Shown in pieces: positions 8,051 to 16,501 of a stretch of 64,000 nucleotides of DNA. This DNA comes from Halomarinibacterium sp034670265. GTDB taxonomy: Bacteria > Bacteroidota > Bacteroidia > Flavobacteriales > Flavobacteriaceae. The DNA lies in contig JAXMNU010000004.1 in NCBI GenBank assembly GCA_034670265.1, positions 372,001 to 436,000 of the forward strand. The letters are read 5' to 3'. The notes beneath the pieces are model-generated. The model made no database searches. It was not told the DNA's origin and saw nothing but the letters and a program-made list of their open reading frames with translations. Position 1 is the stretch's first letter, and each line of letters opens with the position of its first letter. A program made the translations under genes and the position numbers.

Positions 8051-8653
8051 TTAAAGGTCTTCTAGTAGCAGCAAATATAGGTTTTTCGTACTACTTCCAT
8101 AGCTCATAAAATCTTTTTCCTTGTCACATTCAAAATCTTGAATGGTCGTAATATTGGTAGGGATGTGCTTTTTACTTTTACTTTTTATAATGCGAAGACC
8201 TTCGCTAATATTTTCAACGAGTTGGCTAGTAGTAGCAAAAATAACAATGTTAAAAGGCAATTCGTGGAGCTTCTTTTCTTTTATCTGGTTAGAACAAAGC
8301 AGTATAGAACCATTATTGGCAACTAAAGATTCGCAACGTGTAAGGAAAAATTGTGAGCTTCCCTTTGTCCCAAAGCTTAAATTGTATCCATTAAATTTTG
8401 AAATGAGTTGTTCGTCAAAACAAAAAACTTCTTTTTCGTACCAATCATTTTCAAGAAGAATATTATCGAAAGCTTCGTTTACCTCATCCCAATTTTCGCA
8501 GTATAAAAACTTTCCTCCATTTTTATTGAAGTGGTAAGTGAATTTCTCGTCAATAGGGAGTTTCTCTTCTGGGTAATATTTACTATGGTCAGCGTCATTT
8601 TGTTTAACTTCTGACTTCGATTTATTTTTTAAAAGTCTTTTAAATAGACTCAT
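8051..8653 (-). CDS. LUD domain protein (LutC/YkgG-like)
   Basis: 200 residues. The region from about 85 to 200 matches a LUD domain (SFGTKGSSQFFLTRCESLVANNGSILL; FNIVIFATTSQLVENISEGL). LutC homologues act in lactate oxidation together with LutA and LutB, which are absent here. The constant neighbours ftsH and cdsA make a lactate role doubtful. The N-terminus (KRLLKNKSKSEVK) is basic. The reaction is unknown; the domain assignment is fairly sure. Confidence 0.75.
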   Translation of the reverse strand: MSLFKRLLKNKSKSEVKQNDADHSKYYPEEKLPIDEKFTYHFNKNGGKFLYCENWDEVNEAFDNILLENDWYEKEVFCFDEQLISKFNGYNLSFGTKGSSQFFLTRCESLVANNGSILLCSNQIKEKKLHELPFNIVIFATTSQLVENISEGLRIIKSKSKKHIPTNITTIQDFECDKEKDFMSYGSSTKNLYLLLLEDL

Positions 8654-8764
8654 TTATGCTAACATTGAGGAGTTAATGGGCTAAACCTCAAATATAATAA
8701 ATCTTCAACGAAATTGTGGGAAATTATCCTACGATAACATTTTTTTTAACTAAAAGAATTTTAT

Positions 8765-10804
8765 TTAAGAATTTGGAACTTCCTTTACTTCATCTTTCGA
8801 TTCTTCACTTTTAGATTCCTCACCGTTAGATACTTCATCTTTAGGTTCCTCTTTTTTTGGAAGTTCTTTAATAGGTTCCTCTTTTATAAAAGGTCTTTTG
8901 CCAAAAATTCGTTCTAAACTTTCTTTAAAAATAACCTCTTTTTCTAAAAGCTCATTGGCTAATTCGGTAAGTTTATCTTTATTCTCTTCTAGTATTTTTA
9001 TGGCACGTTGATATTGTGCTTCAATCATTGCTGAAATTTCTTTATCAATCATTTCAGCGGTTTTTTCGCTATAAGGTTTACTAAAATTATAATCTGTTTG
9101 CCCACTAGAATCGTAATAGGTAAGATTTCCTATTTTATCGTTTAACCCGTAGATGGTTACCATAGCACGAGCTTGCTTCGTTACTTTTTCTAAATCGCTT
9201 AAAGCACCTGTAGATATTTTATCGAAAATTACTTTCTCTGCAGCACGACCACCCATAGTGGCACACATTTCATCCAGCATTTGTTCTGGACGAACGATGA
9301 GGCGCTCTTCAGGTAAATACCAAGCCGCTCCTAAGGATTGCCCTCTAGGAACAATGGTTACTTTTACTAAAGGTGCCGCATGTTCCAACATCCAACTCAC
9401 TGTGGCGTGACCCGCTTCGTGGAAAGCAATGGCTTTCTTTTCACTTGGGGTAATAATTTTGTTTTTCTTTTCAAGTCCTCCTACAATTCTATCAACAGCG
9501 TCCAAGAAATCTTGTTTTCCTACAGCCTTTTTTTCTTTTCGAGCAGCAATAAGTGCTGCTTCGTTACAAACATTGGCTATATCTGCCCCAGAAAAACCTG
9601 GAGTTTGTTTTGCCAAAAAGTCCATATCAACAGTTTCGTCTTTTTTAATAGGACGAAGGTGTACTTCAAAAATTTCTTTCCGTTCACGAACATCGGGAAG
9701 GTCAACGTAAATCTGTCGGTCAAATCGTCCGGCACGCATCAATGCTTTATCCAAAACGTCGGCACGGTTAGTTGCAGCTAAAACAATAACGTTTGTATTA
9801 GTGCCAAAACCATCCATTTCGGTTAATAATTGATTCAGGGTGTTTTCACGTTCATCATTTGATCCTGAGAAGTTATTTTTTCCTCTAGCACGTCCAATAG
9901 CGTCAATCTCATCGATAAAGATAATCGCTGGAGATTTTTCTTTGGCTTGCTTAAACAAGTCACGTACTCTCGAAGCTCCCACACCTACAAACATCTCTAC
10001 AAAGTCTGAACCCGATAAAGAAAAGAAAGGTACTTTCGCTTCCCCAGCAACGGCTTTTGCTAATAATGTTTTACCTGTTCCAGGAGGTCCTACTAACAAG
10101 GCTCCTTTAGGAATTTTACCTCCCAAAGAAGTATATTTTTCGGGGTTTTTTAAGAAATCTACAATTTCTTGCACTTCTTCTTTAGCACCTTCAAGTCCAG
10201 CAACATCTTTAAACGATGTTTTTACATCGGTTTTTTCATCAAAAAGTTTTGCTCTGGATTTTCCAATATTAAAAATTTGACCACCTGCGCCACCTCCTGC
10301 ACCAGAAGACATTCTACGCATAATGTAAATCCAGATTCCAATAATAACGGCAAAGAATAAAATAGAAGGAAGAAACTCTGCCCATATATTCGATTCTGTC
10401 GTCCAGCCTACTTTTGTGTCAAGATTATTATTCTTAATTATTTGAGTAGTATTGTTTTCGAAGTTTTGAAGATCACCAAATTCAAATTGATAGCTTGGGT
10501 CGTTGGGGCCTGGCTTTAGTAATTTATCCTTAAACTTGCTTGAATGAACTTGCTTTTCACGTGCAGCATCAGTTAAATAAACCTTTGCTAGCTTTTTATT
10601 TATAATTTCAATTTTTTCAACATCACCCTCTCGAAGCATATTCTGAAATTCGACTTGAGTGGTCTTTTCTGGAGCCGAAAGAGAATTTCCACCAAAAAAC
10701 TGTAGCCCTATAAAAACCAAAAAAATGGCAATATAAATCCAATAGGCATTAAACTTTGGTTTCTTAATTTCAGGCTTATTATTCTTATTATTTTCGTTTG
10801 CCAT
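8765..10804 (-). CDS. ftsH: ATP-dependent zinc metalloprotease FtsH
   Basis: 679 residues. Two membrane helices (about 21-38 and 144-162) flank a periplasmic domain. The AAA module has Walker A GPPGTGKT at 239-246, Walker B IIFIDEID at 294-301, and the second region of homology around RAGRFDRQ. The peptidase site is HEAGH at 462-466 with Asp537 in STGALSDLEKV as third zinc ligand. The C-terminal about 40 residues are a Glu/Lys/Pro-rich repetitive tail (EEPIKELPKKEEPKDE and similar), longer than in the E. coli enzyme. FtsH degrades misassembled membrane proteins and short-lived regulators. rsfS lies 12 nt upstream, probably in the same transcript. Confidence 0.97.
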   Translation of the reverse strand: MANENNKNNKPEIKKPKFNAYWIYIAIFLVFIGLQFFGGNSLSAPEKTTQVEFQNMLREGDVEKIEIINKKLAKVYLTDAAREKQVHSSKFKDKLLKPGPNDPSYQFEFGDLQNFENNTTQIIKNNNLDTKVGWTTESNIWAEFLPSILFFAVIIGIWIYIMRRMSSGAGGGAGGQIFNIGKSRAKLFDEKTDVKTSFKDVAGLEGAKEEVQEIVDFLKNPEKYTSLGGKIPKGALLVGPPGTGKTLLAKAVAGEAKVPFFSLSGSDFVEMFVGVGASRVRDLFKQAKEKSPAIIFIDEIDAIGRARGKNNFSGSNDERENTLNQLLTEMDGFGTNTNVIVLAATNRADVLDKALMRAGRFDRQIYVDLPDVRERKEIFEVHLRPIKKDETVDMDFLAKQTPGFSGADIANVCNEAALIAARKEKKAVGKQDFLDAVDRIVGGLEKKNKIITPSEKKAIAFHEAGHATVSWMLEHAAPLVKVTIVPRGQSLGAAWYLPEERLIVRPEQMLDEMCATMGGRAAEKVIFDKISTGALSDLEKVTKQARAMVTIYGLNDKIGNLTYYDSSGQTDYNFSKPYSEKTAEMIDKEISAMIEAQYQRAIKILEENKDKLTELANELLEKEVIFKESLERIFGKRPFIKEEPIKELPKKEEPKDEVSNGEESKSEESKDEVKEVPNS

Positions 10805-10816
10805 GTGGCTTTTCTT

Positions 10817-11188
10817 TTAATATGAAGTTTTTATTAGTACTGTTTTTGCATCACCCCAAAGACCTTCTATGTCGTAAAATTCACGAATATGTTTTTGAAA
10901 AACGTGAACCACAACGTGTACATAATCCATTAAAATCCACTCTGCATTATCACTTCCTTCGACGTGCCAGGGCTTTTCTTTTAAGGCTTTGCTTACAATT
11001 TTTTGAATGGAATTAACAATAGCGTTAACCTGTGTGTTTGAAGTACCATTACATATTATAAAGTAGTCACAAACAGTATTTTCTATTTCTCTAAGATCTA
11101 AAATTTGAATGTCTTGACCTTTAACTTCTTCAATTCCTCTTATTATTTCTGCGACGAGTAAATCTGTTCCAGCTTGCTTTTTTTGCAT
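10817..11188 (-). CDS. rsfS: ribosome silencing factor RsfS
   Basis: 123 residues, full length for the RsfS/DUF143 family. Conserved parts are DILDLREIENTVCDYFIICNG-like core segments, WHVEGSDNAEWILMDYVHVVVHVF and YDIEGLWGDA. The protein binds ribosomal protein L14 and blocks subunit joining when nutrients are low. It is the first gene of the minus-strand rsfS-ftsH cluster and is divergent from birA. A -7-like box lies 20 nt upstream. Confidence 0.95.
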   Translation of the reverse strand: MQKKQAGTDLLVAEIIRGIEEVKGQDIQILDLREIENTVCDYFIICNGTSNTQVNAIVNSIQKIVSKALKEKPWHVEGSDNAEWILMDYVHVVVHVFQKHIREFYDIEGLWGDAKTVLIKTSY

Positions 11189-11207
11189 TAAAAACTTTTT
11201 ATTTGGG

Positions 11208-11215
11208 CAAAGTTA
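11208..11215 (-). promoter_or_regulatory. -7 box for rsfS-ftsH
   Basis: The plus strand reads CAAAGTTA, that is TAACTTTG on the minus strand, matching the Bacteroidota TAnnTTTG element. It predicts a transcript start near 11201 and a leader of about 13 nt. No clear TTTG upstream element was found at the usual distance. Confidence 0.5.
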
Positions 11216-11273
11216 TTACTTTTTTGTTTCTTGAAACGTTTTAATTCTTGAGATTAACACAATATTAATTCCA

Positions 11274-12005
11274 TTGAAAATAATCAAAATTAGTGCCATT
11301 GGGTCTACCAATGACTATTTAAAAAAACTATCTAAAACATCTACATTAGATGACGAAACTGTTGTGCAAACATTACACCAAACTCATGGGAAGGGGCAAA
11401 TGGGGGCGTCATGGCAGTTTGAAATAGGTAAAAGCCTTGCCTTCAGTATCTTTAAGAAGGCTGAAGGGCTTCCTATTTCTCACCAATATTTGGTCAATTT
11501 TGCAGTAAGCTTAGGCGTTAAAAATGGGCTGGAAGCTATGGGAATTCCAAAAATTTTTATTAAATGGCCTAACGACATATTGGCAGACGGAAAAAAAGTT
11601 TGTGGAATTTTAGTTGAAAATCAATTTCAGCAATCAGAAACCCTACATAGTATTATTGGTATTGGAATTAATGTAAATAACACGAGCTTTTCCAAATATC
11701 CCCAAGCTAGTTCGCTAAGACTTAACACAGGAATATTGTACTCTTTGGATGAAGTTTTTGAAAAGGTGTCAAAAGCGGTACTTGCCGAATTGGAGCATAT
11801 TCAAGAAACTAATTTTGAAGCGTATAAAACCAAATATGAGGCAAACCTTTTTAGAAAAGGTGTAATTTCTACTTTTGAAAATTTGGAACGAAAAAAATTC
11901 AACGGAATTATTGAAGGGGTTTCCAATAACGGTATGTTACTTGTTAAGTTGAGTGATGATAGTATAAAAGAGTTTCGGTTAAAAGATATAAAACTGCTAT
12001 ACTAA
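11274..12005 (+). CDS. birA: biotin--[acetyl-CoA carboxylase] ligase
   Basis: 243 residues without an N-terminal helix-turn-helix, so a monofunctional biotin protein ligase and not a repressor. It activates biotin to biotinyl-AMP and transfers it to a lysine of biotin carboxyl carrier proteins. The substrate loop HGKGQMGASW corresponds to the GRGRxGxxW motif, and KWPNDILADGKKVCGILVE holds the catalytic lysine region. The start is a TTG at 11274; the N-terminus KIIKISAIGSTNDYL fits the family, so an ATG further in would remove conserved residues. The end shares a CTAA tetranucleotide with the convergent SRPBCC gene. Confidence 0.93.
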   Translation: MKIIKISAIGSTNDYLKKLSKTSTLDDETVVQTLHQTHGKGQMGASWQFEIGKSLAFSIFKKAEGLPISHQYLVNFAVSLGVKNGLEAMGIPKIFIKWPNDILADGKKVCGILVENQFQQSETLHSIIGIGINVNNTSFSKYPQASSLRLNTGILYSLDEVFEKVSKAVLAELEHIQETNFEAYKTKYEANLFRKGVISTFENLERKKFNGIIEGVSNNGMLLVKLSDDSIKEFRLKDIKLLY

Positions 12006-12394
12006 AGTGCTTCCATTTTTGAAGTGAGCGTATCTAAAAATTTTGTGATGGGACTTTTAATCATCATCGCCATCATAGGGTTAAAATCCCCGCTAAAAAG
12101 TAATTCAATTTCCGATTTAGTATCTGAAACATCCTGAATAGTTCCTTCTAGAGTAAAAGGAATCTTATCGCTTATGGCGCCCAGTACAATTCGGCTGTAA
12201 GGTTCTGTTTCTTTGGTTTCTAGGGCAATTTCTGGCATTCCTTTTAATGCAAAAACAAAGGCGTCTTCACGAATTACTTCAAATTTACTAATGTTATCTG
12301 GCATTAGAGCTTCAAAGTTTTTTACATCCTTCAAAAAATTGAATAAACCTTCGGCATTTTTATTTACGGTTACCTTTTTGCTTTTAATTTCCAT
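12002..12394 (-). CDS. SRPBCC family protein
   Basis: 130 residues with the helix-grip layout of the START/SRPBCC superfamily: an N-terminal strand (EIKSKKVTVNKNAEGLFNFL), a helix (KDVKNFEALMPDNI), alternating strands, and a long C-terminal helix (SPITKFLDTLTSKMEAL). No catalytic residues can be assigned; related proteins bind lipids or small hydrophobic ligands. It lies 43 nt downstream of pyrE in the same direction and may be co-transcribed. Its stop overlaps that of birA. Confidence 0.75.
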   Translation of the reverse strand: MEIKSKKVTVNKNAEGLFNFLKDVKNFEALMPDNISKFEVIREDAFVFALKGMPEIALETKETEPYSRIVLGAISDKIPFTLEGTIQDVSDTKSEIELLFSGDFNPMMAMMIKSPITKFLDTLTSKMEAL

Positions 12395-12437
12395 AGATTT
12401 TTTTTGTAGTTAGATTTGGCTGATTCAAAATGCGTGC

Positions 12438-13076
12438 CTATTTCCAATCTGCTGGATTTTTTCTCCATTCAGAAAGTGCTTCGGCCTCTTGTTGGGTTAT
12501 ATAATTGGCTTTTTCAGCTTGCTCCAATAGATTTTCGTAATTGCTAAGTGTGTGTAATTGAATGTTGCTCTTTTCAAAGTTTTCATCTGCCACTGCAAAA
12601 CCATAAGAAAATATGGCAATCATACCCTTAACATTTGCTTTGGCTTCTCGCAATGCTTCCACGGCCAAAAGACTGCTTTTTCCGGTACTTATTAAATCCT
12701 CTACCACCACCACATTTTGATTTTCTTCAAGATGGCCTTCAATTTTATTTTGCCTTCCATGTGCTTTTGCCTCAGGACGTACATAACAAAAAGGGACGTT
12801 AAGGTAATCTGCAACTAATGCACCAATACCTATAGCACCTGTGGCTACACCTGCAATCATATCTGGTTTTCCGTAAAGTTCTTCAATTTGATTGGCAATA
12901 TTCTCTCTTAAAAAATTTCTTATCGTTGGATATGAGAGGGTTAAGCGATTATCGCAATAAATTGGAGATTTCCAGCCCGAAGCCCATGTAAAAGGGTTTT
13001 GTGGTTGCAATTTAATTGCATTTATTTGTAAAAGTAATTCGGCTGTTTTTTGAGCTGTTTCTTTTTTTAAGACCAT
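12438..13076 (-). CDS. pyrE: orotate phosphoribosyltransferase
   Basis: 212 residues from the ATG at 13076; a longer frame to 13160 exists, but its extra residues are unlike the family and overlap the NUDIX gene. The PRPP-binding motif VVVVEDLISTGKSSL is intact, and the N-terminal AIKLQPQNPFTWASGWKSPIYCDNR is typical of OPRTases. The enzyme makes OMP from orotate and PRPP in pyrimidine synthesis; its successor pyrF is about 30 kb away. The start codon is only 7 nt from that of the divergent NUDIX gene, with a -7 box just upstream, so the message may begin at the ATG. Confidence 0.95.
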   Translation of the reverse strand: MVLKKETAQKTAELLLQINAIKLQPQNPFTWASGWKSPIYCDNRLTLSYPTIRNFLRENIANQIEELYGKPDMIAGVATGAIGIGALVADYLNVPFCYVRPEAKAHGRQNKIEGHLEENQNVVVVEDLISTGKSSLLAVEALREAKANVKGMIAIFSYGFAVADENFEKSNIQLHTLSNYENLLEQAEKANYITQQEAEALSEWRKNPADWK

Positions 13077-13080
13077 ACTG

Positions 13081-13088
13081 CAAATGTA
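13081..13088 (-). promoter_or_regulatory. -7 box for pyrE, overlapping the NUDIX start codon
   Basis: The plus strand reads CAAATGTA, that is TACATTTG on the minus strand. It sits 4 nt before the pyrE ATG and covers the ATG of the divergent NUDIX gene. A start site about 6 nt downstream of the box would coincide with the pyrE start codon, giving a leaderless message. No good TTTG element was seen at -33. Confidence 0.45.
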
Positions 13089-13713
13089 TAAAGTTTTTGT
13101 CAATGAGATTCCGATTATTCTCACTACAGAGAAAAAAATTGGTAAACAATATACTTCCATACCTTTAAAGGATGTGAAGTTTAAAAAACTTATTAATAAG
13201 ATTAATAATGGCGAGCTCTTATATGTAAATATTTATCATAAAAATGCCGAAAAACTGGAAACCTTTCTTCGGAAAAAATTACCTGTTGTGGAAGCAGGTG
13301 GAGGGATGGTTTATAATAGTAAAAAGGAAATTCTTTTCATCTATCGTAATAAAAAGTGGGATTTACCCAAAGGGAAAGTAGAAAAAGGAGAATCTTATGA
13401 AGAGGCAGCCATCCGGGAAACTATCGAAGAAACTGGCGTAAAAGATTTGGAGGTAAGAAAATTTCTTACCAAAACCTACCACGTTTTTAAACGCAATGGG
13501 AAGTTTAAATTAAAAATTACGTATTGGTTTGAGATGTTTAGTGATTACAACGGACCTTTAATTCCTGAACCCTCTGAAGGAATCAAAAAAGTAAAGTGGA
13601 AAAATTTTGAAAAATCTCAAAAAGCACTTCAGGATTCGTATGAAAATATTAAGCTTCTTTTTCCAAAAGAATATTTAACCTCGCACCCTAACGATAGGAT
13701 ATCTCAAGTGTGA
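13084..13713 (+). CDS. NUDIX hydrolase
   Basis: 209 residues. The Nudix box (G-x5-E-x7-REU-x-EE-x-GU) is complete at about 97-119: GKVEKGESYEEA, then IRETIEETGV. These enzymes cleave nucleoside diphosphate derivatives with Mg. The first about 68 residues form a separate domain of unknown role (EIPIILTTEKKIG ... EKLETFLRKKLP), seen ahead of Nudix domains in Bacteroidota. The 3' end overlaps the convergent M14 peptidase gene by 39 nt. The substrate cannot be predicted. Confidence 0.88.
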   Translation: MYKVFVNEIPIILTTEKKIGKQYTSIPLKDVKFKKLINKINNGELLYVNIYHKNAEKLETFLRKKLPVVEAGGGMVYNSKKEILFIYRNKKWDLPKGKVEKGESYEEAAIRETIEETGVKDLEVRKFLTKTYHVFKRNGKFKLKITYWFEMFSDYNGPLIPEPSEGIKKVKWKNFEKSQKALQDSYENIKLLFPKEYLTSHPNDRISQV

Positions 13714-15435
13714 TTTTTCGTAATTAGAGGATTGTTTATGAATCCAATCTAACTGAGTATACCAATTGGCTGCAAAGTTGGGTTCTGTATTTTTTTTAGT
13801 TTCAAATTGTGTTTTAATTTCTGGATGTTCATTTAAAAATGCTTCGGCTAAATCCTCCCATACGTAAGGCGAAAAACCTTCTTTTTGTTGAAGAACGGTA
13901 TCGAAATAATTCCAATTAAAAAACGAATCCACTGCCATAGGTTCTAAGGTTTCTAGTAAATACCGAACGCCAGGCTGTTGTGTTGAAACCCAATAATCGC
14001 CTTTTTTTGCTAAAATATTTTCTTCAAAAGTTTCCACTTGTGTATTATAATGTGGATAATGTCCTTCGTAAGGATTATTAAAGGTTTCATAGTTTTTAAT
14101 TTTATAAACTTCAGCAGAAATAAGAGTGTCATTCTCAATTTCTGAAAGTGTAATGTTATTGTTTTTCAATTGTTCAATAATATTCCAATAACCTTTTGGA
14201 ATAACATACGCCGAAGGAATTGTTATACTCTCCACAGCCTTATATTCATTGTAATACGTTACAGGTTTTGTGAAAGGTTGATCCCTGTGATATTTTAATC
14301 TGCTAGCTCCTGTAATATTACTAGGTTCCATAGTGCCTTCATATCCTTTAAACTGAAGCGTTGCCATTTTACTGCTATCAATGGTCCACGTAAGCGGATA
14401 GGTATTGCCTATTGTATAACTCTCAGATAAATTATTTCGAAGCTCTTTAATTTTTGATACATCTTTTTCGGCAATATTGATAAAGCTTCGCATTAATTCG
14501 TAAGTGCCTTCCACACGTTGCTTATAGGGTTTAAGCATATGGGTTTCTACCATCATTCCTAACGTATTAAATAGAGTGGTGTACCCAGTTGAGTAACGCG
14601 GATAATCCATAAATTGAGAGAATCCAGTTTCTGGTGTTCTATTAAAAAGATTGACATAGGGCGTAATATCCCATTTTTTCTGAACTAAAGAATCTTCTAA
14701 TTGTGGCATCAACGAAGTATGTAAATATTTTCCTAAATCTCCACCTAACTTGTTGTGTTGAGTGAAAAGATGGGTAAGTGTGTATTGATAATCTGCACCA
14801 TTACTTACATGATTATCGATAAACATATCTGGATTTACTAAATGAAATATTGCTGCAAAAGCCTTGGCGTTTTTGGTATCCGCTTTAATAAAGTCTCTAT
14901 TTAAATCATAATTACGAGCATTCCCTCTAAAACCGTATTCTTTTGGACCATTTTGATTGGTTCGAGTACCAGTATTTCTATTGAGGGCACCACCAATATT
15001 ATATATAGGAATGACTGCGACAATAGTATTTTCTGGGCTTTTAATGTTGCCTTGGGCAAAATCTCTAAGGAGCATCATCGACGCATCAATGCCGTCACTC
15101 TCACCTGGGTGAATACCATTGTTAATTAATAGTACATTTTTATTTTCGGTTTTTGAAAATTCTGTTTCAATGGTAGTGTCTACTTTCCGATTTGGATTAA
15201 AAACGACTAAATGCAAGGGTTCACCACTGTCGGTCATTCCCATTTCATACATGACAATGGTGGGATAAGATTCTGCTAATTTTTTGTAAAATGTAATAAC
15301 ATTTTCATAGGTAGGAGTCTCAGTACCTTTTGAAGTTTCAAACTGTGTTGTGAAATCAAAATCTACTTTTTTTTCAGTTTTATTACACGAAAAAAGTAGG
15401 AAGGAAAGTAACGAAATAAAGAGAATTTTTTTCAT
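13675..15435 (-). CDS. M14 family zinc carboxypeptidase, lipoprotein
   Basis: 586 residues with a lipoprotein signal (LLSFLLFSC, Cys17). The M14 zinc site is present: His109 and Glu112 in NNGIHPGESD and His209 in FIDNHVSNG. NYDLNRDF (Asn179-Arg180) matches the substrate-carboxylate-binding motif, and Glu297 in GMMVETHML is the probable catalytic glutamate. The enzyme should remove C-terminal residues from peptides in the periplasm or at the cell surface. About 270 residues after the catalytic domain are of unknown role. The 3' end overlaps the NUDIX gene by 39 nt. Confidence 0.88.
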   Translation of the reverse strand: MKKILFISLLSFLLFSCNKTEKKVDFDFTTQFETSKGTETPTYENVITFYKKLAESYPTIVMYEMGMTDSGEPLHLVVFNPNRKVDTTIETEFSKTENKNVLLINNGIHPGESDGIDASMMLLRDFAQGNIKSPENTIVAVIPIYNIGGALNRNTGTRTNQNGPKEYGFRGNARNYDLNRDFIKADTKNAKAFAAIFHLVNPDMFIDNHVSNGADYQYTLTHLFTQHNKLGGDLGKYLHTSLMPQLEDSLVQKKWDITPYVNLFNRTPETGFSQFMDYPRYSTGYTTLFNTLGMMVETHMLKPYKQRVEGTYELMRSFINIAEKDVSKIKELRNNLSESYTIGNTYPLTWTIDSSKMATLQFKGYEGTMEPSNITGASRLKYHRDQPFTKPVTYYNEYKAVESITIPSAYVIPKGYWNIIEQLKNNNITLSEIENDTLISAEVYKIKNYETFNNPYEGHYPHYNTQVETFEENILAKKGDYWVSTQQPGVRYLLETLEPMAVDSFFNWNYFDTVLQQKEGFSPYVWEDLAEAFLNEHPEIKTQFETKKNTEPNFAANWYTQLDWIHKQSSNYEKSHLRYPIVRVRG

Positions 15436-15531
15436 AGGGTATTTTAAGAAGGCTAAAATTAATCAACTTTATTTTAAATTTTAAGAATCAATCTATTATC
15501 TTTAGTCTTAAACATCCTCAAACTTTGACCT

Positions 15532-16464
15532 ATGAAACATTTTTTACTTTCTTCATTTTTGCTCATTGTAATGATTAATCCTGTAATTGGACAGAGTTAC
15601 ACACAGCTTTCGGCAAATAATAATCAAGTAAATGTAAAAGTGAAACCCACAACATTTACGACCTCTGGCAACAAACAGCCTGTTTTTGCTACTTATACAG
15701 ATAGAACTCTTTTTCAAAACGATTATATATTACAATCTGGACAAGGGTTAACCTCTGAAGATTTTTCAACAGGACCTTCTGGTATTAATAATTGCGGGAC
15801 TGTAATAAGCTCTAATGGAGACGATTGTTTTTTACCTGGGGAACTTGTGGAAGGCTTTTCGGTGACATCCACAGCGGATGCAGGTGGTGGATCTACCATT
15901 TCAATTTCTACAGGGAATGTTGGTAATAGTATTCACCTAGTGGGTGCTAATACCTTTGCAGAAAGTACGGTAGTTAATTTTACGGTAGATGTTTACGCAG
16001 TAGGAATGGATATCTGGAACGAATCTGACCCTACAACTGCTTTTCGAGTGTACGATGCTTCTGGAGATTTATTGGAAGTATATACTCTTACTAATACTGT
16101 TAGTGCAGAAAACTTTTTCGGAATATTTTCAAATGAGCCTATAAGTAGAGTGGAAATTGAAGAGACTAATGGGGGTGGAGATTTAATTGGACAATTAGAG
16201 TTTGGTGAGACTATATTGAGTACTACTGAATTTACAGAGAGTCAAGTGGCTGTTTATCCTAATCCAGTTAGTTCAAAATTAAATATTGACATAGTTTCAA
16301 GTGTTGAAATAAAGAAAATTACACTTTACAATATATTAGGAAAAGACACAGGATTGAAACTAGTTAATGGAAGTATGAATACTTCGCAACTTTCAACAGG
16401 CGTTTATCTTCTTACTATTGAAACTTCAAATGGAGTAGTAAGTAAGAAAGTAATAAAACAATAA
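15532..16464 (+). CDS. T9SS-sorted exported protein
   Basis: 310 residues. The signal peptide ends IGQSYTQ. The middle (about 60-225) is beta-rich with FSTGPSGINNCGTV and a cysteine pair, and has no recognised catalytic motif. The C-terminal T9SS domain is clear: VAVYPNPVSSKLNIDI, KKITLYNILGK, GVYLLTIETSNGVVSKKVIKQ. The product is therefore secreted or surface-attached. It stands alone, with its own terminator. A weak -7-like TATCTTTA lies at 15497-15504. Function beyond secretion is unknown. Confidence 0.85.
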   Translation: MKHFLLSSFLLIVMINPVIGQSYTQLSANNNQVNVKVKPTTFTTSGNKQPVFATYTDRTLFQNDYILQSGQGLTSEDFSTGPSGINNCGTVISSNGDDCFLPGELVEGFSVTSTADAGGGSTISISTGNVGNSIHLVGANTFAESTVVNFTVDVYAVGMDIWNESDPTTAFRVYDASGDLLEVYTLTNTVSAENFFGIFSNEPISRVEIEETNGGGDLIGQLEFGETILSTTEFTESQVAVYPNPVSSKLNIDIVSSVEIKKITLYNILGKDTGLKLVNGSMNTSQLSTGVYLLTIETSNGVVSKKVIKQ

Positions 16465-16467
16465 GCA

Positions 16468-16501
16468 TAAAAAAGCCCCGCCATTGGCGGGGCTTTTTTT
16501 T
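16468..16501. terminator. bidirectional terminator between the T9SS gene and rho
   Basis: AAGCCCCGCC and GGCGGGGCTT form a perfect GC-rich stem around a 4-base loop (ATTG). Runs of A and T on the two sides allow termination in both directions, for the gene ending at 16464 and for rho ending at 16500. Confidence 0.92.

Noticed and set aside
8051..8653. LutC as part of a lactate utilisation operon
   Set aside because: lutA and lutB are absent; only the LUD domain itself is supported.
9153..10360. Long open frames on the plus strand opposite ftsH
   Set aside because: They are antisense shadows of a well-supported gene, with Ser/Leu/Phe-rich peptides and no family match.
13077..13160. Extended N-terminus of pyrE
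   Set aside because: The extra 28 residues are unlike the family and run through the NUDIX coding start; the ATG at 13076 gives the standard length.
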